Source: Ascoidea asiatica (taxonomy: Eukaryota; Ascomycota; Saccharomycetes; Ascoideales; Ascoideaceae). Taken from it: DNA of 64,000 bases. Below are positions 50,411 through 59,191 of this stretch, piece after piece (the stretch's first letter is position 1; every line of letters starts with the position of its first letter). The translations under genes were made by a program, and so were the position numbers. The stretch spans positions 1,437,340 through 1,501,339 of the forward strand of contig BCKQ01000002.1 of the NCBI GenBank assembly GCA_001600695.1, in the 5' to 3' direction. The notes under the pieces are model-generated. The model did no database searches, was not told the origin of the DNA, and worked only from the letters and a program-made list of their open reading frames with translations.

Positions 50411-51445
50411 ATGTCTTCTCTGTTTGCTCAAGAAAATAATGTTAATACAGATATTGTTACTTTAACAAGATTTATACTTGAAGAACAACAAAAATATGCA
50501 AAATCTGCAACTGGTGAATTAACTTTATTATTAAATTCTTTACAATTTGCTTTTAAATTCATTGCTCATACTATAAGAAGAGCAGAATTAGTTAATTTAA
50601 TTGGTTTAGCAGGTGCTTCAAATTCAACTGGTGATTCTCAAAAAAAATTAGATGTTATTGGTGATGAAATTTTTATTAATGCAATGAAAGCAAGTGGTAA
50701 TGTAAAAGTTTTAGTATCTGAAGAACAAGAAGATTTAATTGTTTTTGATGGTAATGGAAAATATGCTGTTTGTTGTGATCCAATTGATGGTTCTTCAAAT
50801 ATTGATGCTGGTGTTTCTGTTGGTACAATATTCGGTGTATTTAAATTATTACCAAATTCAAAAGGTTCAATAAAAGATGTACTTAGAAGAGGTACTGAAA
50901 TGGTTGCTGCAGGTTATACAATGTATGGAGCTTCTGCTCAATTAGTTTTAACAACTGGTCATGGTGTTGATGGTTTTACTTTAGATTCTTCATTAGGTGA
51001 ATTTATTTTAACTCATAAAAATATGAAAATTCCAATTTCAAGACCAATTTATTCAATTAATGAAGGTAATTCATGTTATTGGCCAATAGCTACAAAAAAA
51101 TATGTTGAATCTTTAAAAAATCCACAATCTGATACTGGTAAACCATATTCTGCTCGTTATATTGGTTCCATGGTTGCTGATATTCATAGAACAATTCTTT
51201 ATGGTGGTTTATTTGCTTATCCAATAAAGGGTAAAAATGGTAAATTAAGAATACTTTATGAATGTTTTCCAATGGCAATGTTATTAGAACAAGCTGGTGG
51301 TAAAGCTGTAAATGATAATGGTGATAGAATTTTAGATCTTTTACCAAAAGAAATTCATGAAAGAAGTGGAATTTGGTTAGGTTCTAAAAATGAAATTAAT
51401 GGTTATTTAAAAGCAACTGGTAAAAATTATTTAAATTTAAATTAA
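50411..51445 (+). CDS. FBP1: Fructose-1,6-bisphosphatase
   Basis: 344 residues (S. cerevisiae Fbp1 has 348). Clear family blocks: TLTRFILEEQQ, FKFIAHTIRRAELVNLIGLAGASN, LDVIGDEIFINAM, VLVSEEQEDLIVF, the metal-binding CCDPIDGSSNIDAGVSVGTIFGV, YSINEGN, ARYIGSMVADIHRTILYGG and EQAGGKAVNDNGDRILDLLP. It hydrolyses fructose-1,6-bisphosphate to fructose-6-phosphate, the committed cytosolic step of gluconeogenesis. The N-terminus begins MSSLFAQENN, without the second-position proline and without the RRxS-type PKA site known near residue 12 of the S. cerevisiae enzyme. The only CTG codon noticed in the gene is codon 4. Confidence 0.97.
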   Translation: MSSLFAQENNVNTDIVTLTRFILEEQQKYAKSATGELTLLLNSLQFAFKFIAHTIRRAELVNLIGLAGASNSTGDSQKKLDVIGDEIFINAMKASGNVKVLVSEEQEDLIVFDGNGKYAVCCDPIDGSSNIDAGVSVGTIFGVFKLLPNSKGSIKDVLRRGTEMVAAGYTMYGASAQLVLTTGHGVDGFTLDSSLGEFILTHKNMKIPISRPIYSINEGNSCYWPIATKKYVESLKNPQSDTGKPYSARYIGSMVADIHRTILYGGLFAYPIKGKNGKLRILYECFPMAMLLEQAGGKAVNDNGDRILDLLPKEIHERSGIWLGSKNEINGYLKATGKNYLNLN

Positions 51446-51775
51446 AATTAAAAATTAAAAATTAAAAAAATTCTTTTCTCTCTTTTTTTATATTCTCTTC
51501 TTTTGTATTCTCTTTTATTTATAGCATATCTCTGTTTAATCATAATTTTTTAATCAAAAAAGTCTTAAAACTTCAACGCTTTTGCAGGAAATAAAAATTA
51601 AATTTTAGCTTTGATTACTCGGACGGGTAACTCTCATCAATACTTGAAATATTTAAATATCTTAAATAAATCAACTATTCAATCAAATAATGATAATTTT
51701 AAAATAATCTAATCTAATCTAATCTAATTATCTTATAAAACTTATAAATTTACAAAGATAATAAATATTATTAAA
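51446..51775. other. FBP1-MED10 intergenic region
   Basis: AATTA-type repeats follow the FBP1 stop, then T-rich DNA, a slightly GC-richer patch near 51570-51635, and a TAATC pentamer run near 51705-51730 shortly before the MED10 start. No recognised motif. Confidence 0.4.
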
Positions 51776-52237
51776 ATGTCTCAATCTGATTTAAATAACG
51801 TTAATAAAAAAGAATTTACAGAAGATGAATTAAAACTTGCAATTATAGAAAATAGAGAAAAATTATTTAATATTGTTGAATGTCTTTTAGAACTTGGAAT
51901 TTTAGTTTCTGATACTGAAGAAACTGAAGTTGCAAAAAATGCTTTAATTTCAAAATTTGATGAAGTTATATTAGATTTAAATAATTTATCAACTTCTAAT
52001 ATTGAAAAATTAGAAAAAATTAATGTACCTTTAGATGTTATTCAATATATTGATATGGGTAGAAATCCAAATGTTTATACAAGAGAATTTGTTGAAGCTA
52101 CAAGAAAAACAAATCAATATTTAAGAGGTAAAATGTTTGCAATGAAAAATTTTAGAGATAATTTAAGTGAAAAAATTATAAATGAATTTCCTGAGTTAAA
52201 TGATTCTGTTAAAAATATAATTGAAAGAACAAGTTGA
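51776..52237 (+). CDS. NUT2: Mediator middle-module subunit Med10/Nut2
   Basis: 153 residues (S. cerevisiae Nut2 has 157). The helical pattern fits Med10: REKLFNIVECLLELGILVSDTE, IEKLEKINVPLDVIQYIDMGRNPNVYTREFVEATRKTNQYLRGKMFAMKNFRDNL. The 'DVIQYID-GRNPNVYT-EFVE' block is the family signature. Med10 is an essential subunit of the Mediator middle module linking activators to RNA polymerase II; the Rpb1 gene lies 7 kb downstream in this window, by chance as far as can be told. The stop is only 30 bp from that of BRE2. Confidence 0.95.
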   Translation: MSQSDLNNVNKKEFTEDELKLAIIENREKLFNIVECLLELGILVSDTEETEVAKNALISKFDEVILDLNNLSTSNIEKLEKINVPLDVIQYIDMGRNPNVYTREFVEATRKTNQYLRGKMFAMKNFRDNLSEKIINEFPELNDSVKNIIERTS

Positions 52238-52245
52238 ATATATTG

Positions 52246-52267
52246 AAAAAAAAAAAAAAAAAAAAAA
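52246..52267 (+). repeat. 22-nt poly(A) tract between convergent stop codons
   Basis: Twenty-two consecutive A residues fill most of the 30-bp gap between the MED10 and BRE2 stop codons and directly abut the BRE2 stop. On the BRE2 strand this reads as a T tract immediately after the stop codon. Confidence 0.9.
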
Positions 52268-53821
52268 TTATATATCATATCCTAAAGAAAATTCATTATC
52301 AATTTCATCAATAATATCAAAAATTGTATCTTCCATAATTTTTTCATCATATCTTTCATCAAATCCTTTAATTTCACCTTTTTCAATTTCATCTTGAATT
52401 TCTTCTGGTATAAATAAAAAATTAGGTCCTGGATTAAATTTCACAATTCCTTTTTTAAAAACACTAATCATTGGATAATATCCTAAAGATCCATCATTAT
52501 TATAAATATCTAATTTTGAAACATTTTTTTTAGAATTTGGTGGTAAAAATGTATATAAATCTTCAAACATTATTCCCATATTTTTACCATTTTTAAAAAC
52601 TGTTATAGAAGAATTTGGTAATGTTGCAGGTCTAAATTTTTTTTCATCAGGTATTGCTTTTTCTCCAAAAACTGTAACTGGATTTAAAAGATGTTCCATT
52701 TCTTTTGTAGATATATATTCATATTGTTCATAAAATATTTTTGATCTAATTTTTATTGGAATTTGATCTCTTATAATATCTTTAATATTTTCAAGTTTTA
52801 AAGATTTAATTACATCTGTAGTTTCTTTAATATTTTTAGCATTTTTTATAGGATCTTTATATTCTTTAATATAATAATTTTCACTTTCATCATTATATGG
52901 ATCACCTAAAGTACCTTTTTCTAATTGTCTTTTAGAAATTTCTTCTTGAATAGATAATGAAGGTAAATCAACTAAAAATCCAATAATATCACCAGTTTTA
53001 AAAGGTTCATTTAAAAATTCTTTTGGTCTTGAAAGATGAACTTTTTGTCCAGTAACATCTCTTAAACCATATCCATAAGCATCATAACCAATTGGAGCTT
53101 CTAATGAAGCTTCTCTTCTTGCAATTCCAATTCTAACATGAGGAATTGAACTATTATTATCTCTTGTATTTACTTTTTCATTGGCACTAATAATAATAAA
53201 TTCAAAATACCATTTACCTTCAGAAATACCAACATTTGTTCTTGCACTTCTCCATCCACTATCTGTTGAAAGAATTTGAGAAGAATTATCTGCAAAAGCA
53301 CCCCTTGATCTATCAAAATAACTTAATCTTGAACAATATGGAGGTAAATCTGATGTACCACAAGAGTTAGAACCAAATAAATATAAATTTGGTCTAGATG
53401 GTTTATATTTAAAACCTCTTTTATTAAAAGGATGATCTTCAAGTGAATAAAATGGTATTGATAATAATTTTTCATTTGATAAAATTCTTGAAATTGATTC
53501 CTCAATTTTTATTTCCATTTTTTTACTTTTAATTGACATTTTTGCTTCATCAAGAATATCTTCATAAGAAAGAATTCTAAAAGGTAAATTAGACATTTCT
53601 TTATTTTCATTCGTTAAATTATTTGAAACATGATGATTATGATGTCTATTATTTTTTTTTGAATGATGTACTAATGATAAATCATTTTCAACATGATCTA
53701 AAGATAAAATACCTTCAGTATCTGATAAACCTATAGAAGGGGATATTGATCTTTTTCTCGGTATTAAAAGCTCTATCGCTATTGGAGTTTCCTCTTTTCT
53801 AAGTTGTTCAAATTCAGCCAT
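52268..53821 (-). CDS. BRE2: COMPASS (Set1C) subunit Bre2
   Basis: 517 residues (S. cerevisiae Bre2 has 505). The SPRY domain is recognisable: GVFADN-like GAFADNSSQILSTDSGWRSARTNVGISEGKWYFEFIII, VRIGIARREASLEAPIGYDAYGYGLRDVTGQKVH, GDIIGFLVDLPS, then after an insert NSSITVFKNGKNMGIMFEDLYTFLPP and YYPMISVFKKGIVKFNPGPNFLF. Bre2 pairs with Sdc1 (through its C-terminal helix, here IFDIIDEIDNEFSLGYDI) in the complex that methylates histone H3K4. CACGTG lies 205 bp upstream. Confidence 0.94.
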   Translation of the reverse strand: MAEFEQLRKEETPIAIELLIPRKRSISPSIGLSDTEGILSLDHVENDLSLVHHSKKNNRHHNHHVSNNLTNENKEMSNLPFRILSYEDILDEAKMSIKSKKMEIKIEESISRILSNEKLLSIPFYSLEDHPFNKRGFKYKPSRPNLYLFGSNSCGTSDLPPYCSRLSYFDRSRGAFADNSSQILSTDSGWRSARTNVGISEGKWYFEFIIISANEKVNTRDNNSSIPHVRIGIARREASLEAPIGYDAYGYGLRDVTGQKVHLSRPKEFLNEPFKTGDIIGFLVDLPSLSIQEEISKRQLEKGTLGDPYNDESENYYIKEYKDPIKNAKNIKETTDVIKSLKLENIKDIIRDQIPIKIRSKIFYEQYEYISTKEMEHLLNPVTVFGEKAIPDEKKFRPATLPNSSITVFKNGKNMGIMFEDLYTFLPPNSKKNVSKLDIYNNDGSLGYYPMISVFKKGIVKFNPGPNFLFIPEEIQDEIEKGEIKGFDERYDEKIMEDTIFDIIDEIDNEFSLGYDI

Positions 53822-54197
53822 ATTTTAGATTCTTCATAGTATTTTGAATTTTTCATTATATTTGTTGATTTATCGAGATAGTTTAGCGTAAACAATGAAA
53901 AAAATCGAGGTTTGCAGATTACAATTCAAAAATTAAGAAATTGTAAGACAGTGAGGTTGTGGAGACTCTCAGATCTGTCAAGAATCTTGATCACATAGGT
54001 ATGTCTATATTGAATTATATAATCACACGTGATTAATTTTTTTTATTATAGCTTGATTTTTATATGTATTTAAAATAATGAAGTTTGAAACAATAAAAAA
54101 GAAATGTTAGCTCTTTATAAGTTTGATATGACAATGTAATTAGTACAGTTCTATAATGGGATTTAGCAATAAAAACTGATCTAGAGTTGAATATAAA
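53822..54197. other. BRE2 promoter region
   Basis: 376 bp between the BRE2 start and the stop codon of the tandem upstream gene. A CACGTG at 54026-54031 is the only recognised motif. Confidence 0.5.
54026..54031. promoter_or_regulatory. CACGTG site upstream of BRE2
   Basis: Perfect CACGTG 205 bp upstream of the BRE2 ATG, matching the usual spacing seen for BUD21 (187 bp) and UTP11 (about 200 bp). Confidence 0.45.
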
Positions 54198-55727
54198 CTA
54201 TCTATAAAGTGGTATGTCCACAATTCCCATGAATCTTAAAATTAAAACAAATAAATCTTCATCAAATTTGTAATGCTTTTCTAACAGAATTAATTTTTGC
54301 CATTTACTTAATGGCATATCTCCCTTTTTCTTTTCAGGATCCCAAAGGTGAGAACCTCCTAGTCCATATTTAATCATATATTTAGAACATTTTATCCCAT
54401 ATTTATTAATAAATGTACCCGAAGGGTCTTTAAATTGTGAAATTAAAGCAAGTTTTTGTTGATGGTAACCCCATAACAATATATTTCCAAGATATCCAAA
54501 TATATTCAGATTTAATTCTCCGTTTTCTGAGACTAGTTCTTTGTATTTTTTGAAATAATTGGGATTAATTTGACGGCCACAATCACTATCAGGATCATAT
54601 TCTTTGCATAATTTCTTATATATACTTGGACCATTTAACCCAACTAATATTGATAATCTAAGAAAAAGTTGAGCTATATAATGATCACCAAATATTTCAT
54701 TTTTGTAAATTAATAAAAACTCAATCGCTTCTCTTGATATTTCACTAGACTCTGTTATAAGACTTTCTATATAGGGATCATTTAATTTTAAAGTTGAAAC
54801 TGGATTATATGTGATCTTACTAGAGGTTTTTTTTGAAACAATTTTAGCGTTTGAATCTCTTTTTTTAAATTCCTCACTTTTAAATGTATTTACTTTTCCA
54901 TTTGAGTTTGAATCAGTAGAAGGTTCTTTTAATTCAATATTACTATCACCTTTTCTTTTTTTTTTGTTTCGATCTCTACTTGCATAATAAAGATTTTTCT
55001 TATTTCTCAACTTTTCTAGTTCAATTTTTTCTTCTTCCGTCAATTTTCCTTTCTCCTTTCCTCTTAAATAATCCAATTCTTTTTTTTCTTTTTTAGTTAA
55101 TTTAGGAGCTTCCGGTACCTGAGAATTAATCAATTCCTTTGATTTACCTTCTATTTTAACAGGCTTCATCTTTTCAGTTACACGAGGGACATTCCCTTTT
55201 TTAGGCAGACTGATTTTATTTGACTTTTCTTCATTATTATTGCTTGATTTAATTGAAGGTATACTTTTCTTTTTTGATAATGATTTATTATTTTTGGATT
55301 TTGATGTCTGGGCATGGATTTCATCTTTTTTCATTGATTTAGATCTAGTAAATTTATCTTCAAACTTATCTTTACTAGGACTTTTTATTTCTTTAGTTTT
55401 GAAATTCAATGTATTTATCTCCTTAATTTCTTTTGGCTCAAAAGATAAATTTTCTTTTATTAAAGTGTCCAGAAATTCTTCATTATCAGACAGAAAAAAA
55501 ATATCAATTTCAATATTATCAATAATTTTATTCAATTCCTTTTCGCTAATTCCTTTACCTGAAGAAACTTTTAACCTTGACTTAGAATTTAACCAATCCT
55601 TTGAGTCTACCTTTGAAGATTTATACTTTGATGGATTCTTCTTTTCAATTACTGACATTGATTGAGCAACATTTGTGTCAAGCAAATACTCAAGATCATC
55701 TTCAAAATTTTCATACTTTCCTGCCAT
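54198..55727 (-). CDS. Unrecognised protein with basic linker and conserved-looking C-terminal domain
   Basis: 509 residues from the ATG at 55727 (the frame is open a few codons further, without ATG). The family is not recognised. A short acidic N-terminus (MAGKYENFEDDLEYLLDTN) is followed by about 270 residues rich in Lys, Ser and Glu with charged helical text (KLTKKEKKELDYLRGKEKGKLTEEEKIELEKLRNKK). The C-terminal block of about 190 residues looks globular: EFLLIYKNEIFGDHYIAQLFLRLSILVGLNGPSIYKKLCKEYD, GYLGNILLWGYHQQKLALISQF, then LSKWQKLILLEKHYKFDEDLFVLILRFMGIVDIPLYR at the end. The basic tail suggests a nuclear or nucleic-acid-associated role, by inference only. It is divergent from MAD1 (358 bp apart), and both genes have less Asn-rich, less extreme codon use than most of the window. 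Confidence 0.75.
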   Translation of the reverse strand: MAGKYENFEDDLEYLLDTNVAQSMSVIEKKNPSKYKSSKVDSKDWLNSKSRLKVSSGKGISEKELNKIIDNIEIDIFFLSDNEEFLDTLIKENLSFEPKEIKEINTLNFKTKEIKSPSKDKFEDKFTRSKSMKKDEIHAQTSKSKNNKSLSKKKSIPSIKSSNNNEEKSNKISLPKKGNVPRVTEKMKPVKIEGKSKELINSQVPEAPKLTKKEKKELDYLRGKEKGKLTEEEKIELEKLRNKKNLYYASRDRNKKKRKGDSNIELKEPSTDSNSNGKVNTFKSEEFKKRDSNAKIVSKKTSSKITYNPVSTLKLNDPYIESLITESSEISREAIEFLLIYKNEIFGDHYIAQLFLRLSILVGLNGPSIYKKLCKEYDPDSDCGRQINPNYFKKYKELVSENGELNLNIFGYLGNILLWGYHQQKLALISQFKDPSGTFINKYGIKCSKYMIKYGLGGSHLWDPEKKKGDMPLSKWQKLILLEKHYKFDEDLFVLILRFMGIVDIPLYR

Positions 55728-56085
55728 TAAACTCAAAAGTTTCTCCTAAAATAAATAGTGATGAATAAAAAATATACCAATATTATACCTGTATTAATGA
55801 TTTCTTAGATTCTTGCTTATTTAACAATTGAATTAATTTTTATTCCCGGGCAAACTCAAGGAATTTATTTTCACAAAGCCTACTATAACCATATCCTTGG
55901 GACCGTACTGTCTGGAGAACAGTAACGTTAACTCCTGCCTTTACGCGCTACTCATTTTTTAGAACGCTGTTTTGATTTGTTTATCTTCGATACACTTTTC
56001 AAAATATATTTTTCATTTTCAAAGACTTAATGCTTTAATCTATTGTCTGAAAGGTCAATTAAATTAATTCACTTGCTGGAACATT
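55728..56085. other. Divergent promoter, unrecognised gene and MAD1
   Basis: 358 bp with a GC-richer patch at about 55850-55960 containing CCCGGG and TACGCGCT (near an MCB core, but not exact). AT-rich toward both starts. Confidence 0.45.
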
Positions 56086-58560
56086 ATGAACTTCAATAAT
56101 AATCCCAACAACTCCATTCTTAATTCGTTTATTGAAGATGATATAGATACCGAAGATCTGGTTCATCATGAAAAGTTTAGTTCCATAGAAGCAAATACAG
56201 ATTATAAACATTTTGATTTGGAAAATGGGTCGAAACTTCAAAATGAAGAATCATTAAATATATATGATAATGACAAGGAATTAAACAATGAAATATTGGA
56301 GTTGAAAAATCAAATTGAGTCTTTGAAAGAACTTAATCTATCTCAGATGCTATGTCATAAAAATGATATTAGCGTTTTAGAATCAAAAAATAATTCATTG
56401 AATCTTGAAATATCAAATTTGAAAAGTGATAATGGATTTTTATTTCATCAAAAGCAAGAATTAGAAGATAAAATAAAGAATTTAAATGGAATTAATTCTC
56501 TAAAAATCACTGAGCTTACCACAGATAATGATACTTTGAAATTAAAAATTCAAGAAGTAAATAATAAAGTTTCCGAAAAAGATTCAACTATTAATAGTTT
56601 ACAACAACAAGTAAACACTTTTCAAAAGACAATTAGTGAATCTATTGAATCAAACTCATCTTTTTCAAGTCAATTAGGTAAGCAAATTCAAGATTTATTG
56701 AATGAGAATATAACATTAAGAAGCCAAGTTGAATTAACAGCAAGTACAAAAAATGACGAAAACAATAATAATGAGCTCGAAAAAACTAAAAATGATTTGT
56801 TAAATCAATTAAATATAAATAAAACATTGAGTGATAGAGTCATAAAACTCGAACAAGAGTTATTTTCATTGAAAAAGACTTCTCAACAAACTAATGGCTC
56901 GGAAATTAAAGGCCCAAGTAATATACAAGATACCTCTTTGAATAGGTCCTTAAATAATGCTTCAGTGATAGATAATTCTACAGTTACAAATACAGACTCG
57001 GATTCATTAATTCCAATTTTACAAGATAAAATTTTTTCATTGAAAAAAAAAGTAGCAATATTACCATCATTATCAAATGATTTAAATTCTTTGAAAATAA
57101 TAAATCTTAAATATAAACAATTTTTTGAAAAAATTTCATATTTCATGGCTTCTTCAGATACTACAGATATGAACTCCTTTTTATTATCATTCAAGAATAA
57201 TTCTAATGAAAATGAATTATTGAAATGTCAAGTTGAACTGTTAAATAATTATAATGGTGAATTATTGTCATCAATTGATACTTTGAACCAAAAAATTGGA
57301 GAATATAAAGTTCAAAATTTTCAAAATATAGAGAAATTAAACTCTGAATCAAATTTAAGAAGAAATATTGAAAATGAGAAAATTTTAGCTCAGGAAGAAT
57401 GCAATTTATTGAATGAACAAATTAAAAGACTTGATTCTATAATTAATAGACTGATCACTAATAATAAGTCTAACACTAGTTCTAATATTCCGACATTGAA
57501 CAATCAAGCTCAAAAAAATCAAAAATATCAGAAAAATAGATACAATAAGCAAAAGCCATTAGAAGCAAATAAAGATGATAAATCCAATTTAAATAAGAAA
57601 GATGAATTGAAATTGGATGTTCATGTGAAAAAGCTTCAGGAGTTGATTGTAAAATATAAAAAGCAAATTGAGAATATAAATAAAGAATATGCTTCAAGCC
57701 AAGGCTTGGAAACTTTTGAAGCTGATATAAAAAGAAAAAGACCAAACAATGGATCCACTAATTCAACTGCAGTTAAAAATATAACCAAAGATTTCGAAAA
57801 TGAATTTGTTAGTTTGAATAATAAACTTTTAGCTCAGAAAAAAGAAATGAGTATTATCGAAAAACAAAAGGAATTCTTGGAAAATGAAAAAAAAACCTTG
57901 ACAGAAAAACTTGCCAATATTTCAAATTTACAGGTAGAAGAGCAAAAACTAAAAATCTATCAATTAGAAAATAACCCAGTTCAAAATTATAAAAAAATAA
58001 AACAGGAATTTTTGGATTCACTTCAAAATGAAAATAGAGATTTACTAAAATTAATAAATAATAAAGCAAATGAAACGGGTGAAGAACTTAAGACTATACC
58101 CAGAAGTTCTTTCGATCGATTACTTTTAGAACAAGAATCATTTGGGAGAGACCTAGCACTGTCAAATAAAAGGATTACAAGATTAAGAGAAGTATATAAC
58201 AAAAAATCTCTAGAATTCTTGAATTCAATTAATTTATTATTTGGCTTTGATATAGAATTTGTCCCTAATTCTAGAAAAGTAAAATTATCTTCCATTTTGA
58301 ATAAGACTAGTTCGAGTAAAAAGGAAAATGATGATCAAGTAGCAAATATGGATGATCTTAAAGAAGCATCAGACATTTCTTTAATTATTGATCCATTTTC
58401 TAAAACATTTCAGATTTCTCAAGGGGGAAATGATGACTTCAATAAAAAGTGTCGAGGATTAATTGATTTTTGGATTAAAGATAAAAAAGAAATACCATGC
58501 TTTTTAGCTGCTTTAACACTAGAACTTTTTGAACTAAATTCTAACGCTTTGATAAAATAA
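56086..58560 (+). CDS. MAD1: Spindle assembly checkpoint protein Mad1
   Basis: 824 residues (S. cerevisiae Mad1 has 749). It is almost continuously coiled coil (Leu/Glu/Lys/Asn heptads from about residue 60 to 720). The C-terminal domain is diagnostic: KRITRLREVYNKKSLEFLNSINLLFGFDIEFVPN, then DPFSKTFQISQGGNDDF, and the closing RGLIDFWIKDKKEIPCFLAALTLELFELN. Mad1 recruits Mad2 to unattached kinetochores and the nuclear pore. The motif aligned with the Bub1-binding Arg-Leu-Lys reads R699-L700-R701. Four or more CTG codons occur, more than in the other conserved genes checked. Confidence 0.93.
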   Translation: MNFNNNPNNSILNSFIEDDIDTEDLVHHEKFSSIEANTDYKHFDLENGSKLQNEESLNIYDNDKELNNEILELKNQIESLKELNLSQMLCHKNDISVLESKNNSLNLEISNLKSDNGFLFHQKQELEDKIKNLNGINSLKITELTTDNDTLKLKIQEVNNKVSEKDSTINSLQQQVNTFQKTISESIESNSSFSSQLGKQIQDLLNENITLRSQVELTASTKNDENNNNELEKTKNDLLNQLNINKTLSDRVIKLEQELFSLKKTSQQTNGSEIKGPSNIQDTSLNRSLNNASVIDNSTVTNTDSDSLIPILQDKIFSLKKKVAILPSLSNDLNSLKIINLKYKQFFEKISYFMASSDTTDMNSFLLSFKNNSNENELLKCQVELLNNYNGELLSSIDTLNQKIGEYKVQNFQNIEKLNSESNLRRNIENEKILAQEECNLLNEQIKRLDSIINRLITNNKSNTSSNIPTLNNQAQKNQKYQKNRYNKQKPLEANKDDKSNLNKKDELKLDVHVKKLQELIVKYKKQIENINKEYASSQGLETFEADIKRKRPNNGSTNSTAVKNITKDFENEFVSLNNKLLAQKKEMSIIEKQKEFLENEKKTLTEKLANISNLQVEEQKLKIYQLENNPVQNYKKIKQEFLDSLQNENRDLLKLINNKANETGEELKTIPRSSFDRLLLEQESFGRDLALSNKRITRLREVYNKKSLEFLNSINLLFGFDIEFVPNSRKVKLSSILNKTSSSKKENDDQVANMDDLKEASDISLIIDPFSKTFQISQGGNDDFNKKCRGLIDFWIKDKKEIPCFLAALTLELFELNSNALIK

Positions 58561-59191
58561 TTTGATCTCTGAAATTTAATATATCATATTTGATGCTTTC
58601 GCTTCTCAAAAAAATGAACTATTTTACAATTCAAGATGAAAATTACTTGGTTCTCAAGAAAAAAAAAAAAAGCTTTAATTACCAGGAAATTTATTTAATT
58701 TCTTTTAGCCAATAGATATGGTGGTAATAAACAGATTTCGCTGTTGATATAATTTGGATCCACGCCTTGATATACTAAATTCCCAATGTGTTTTTGAATG
58801 ATAAATTTTCGTGGAGTCTAATATATATTTCATGTAGAGAATATGAAATGAATGCTTATTTGTACCAGTATATAACTTAACTAAAAATCATAAATTCTTA
58901 ATCGGGTTAAAATTATTGTGATAAACGCCAAAAAGAAAAATAAATCAAAAATTACTTTTGTTTCACGTTAGCAAAATAAACACGGCGTCACGGGATTTGC
59001 CACAGATTTTCAATAACGGGAAAGTTTTAAAAAGAAGGCAAGACATGAAAAACAATTTACAAACTAATAAAAGTGAAATAATCAACAAAAATTGGCTTCT
59101 TTTTGAATAAAAAAAGGAACAGAGATATATAATTATTTATATATTTTCAGTGATCAATATTTACTTATTTTTCATTTGAAGTTTGTTATCG
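58561..59191. other. MAD1-RPO21 intergenic region
   Basis: A 3' UTR-like stretch with a poly-A run near 58658-58671 is followed by a patch of somewhat higher GC (about 58960-59040) and AT-rich DNA before the RPO21 start. No CACGTG or other exact core was found. Confidence 0.45.

Noticed and set aside
55741-55860. Upstream exon for the unrecognised gene at 54198-55727
   Set aside because: A GTATAA donor-like string and a TTTAG acceptor exist, but there is no CTAAC-type branch site and no ATG-containing upstream exon.
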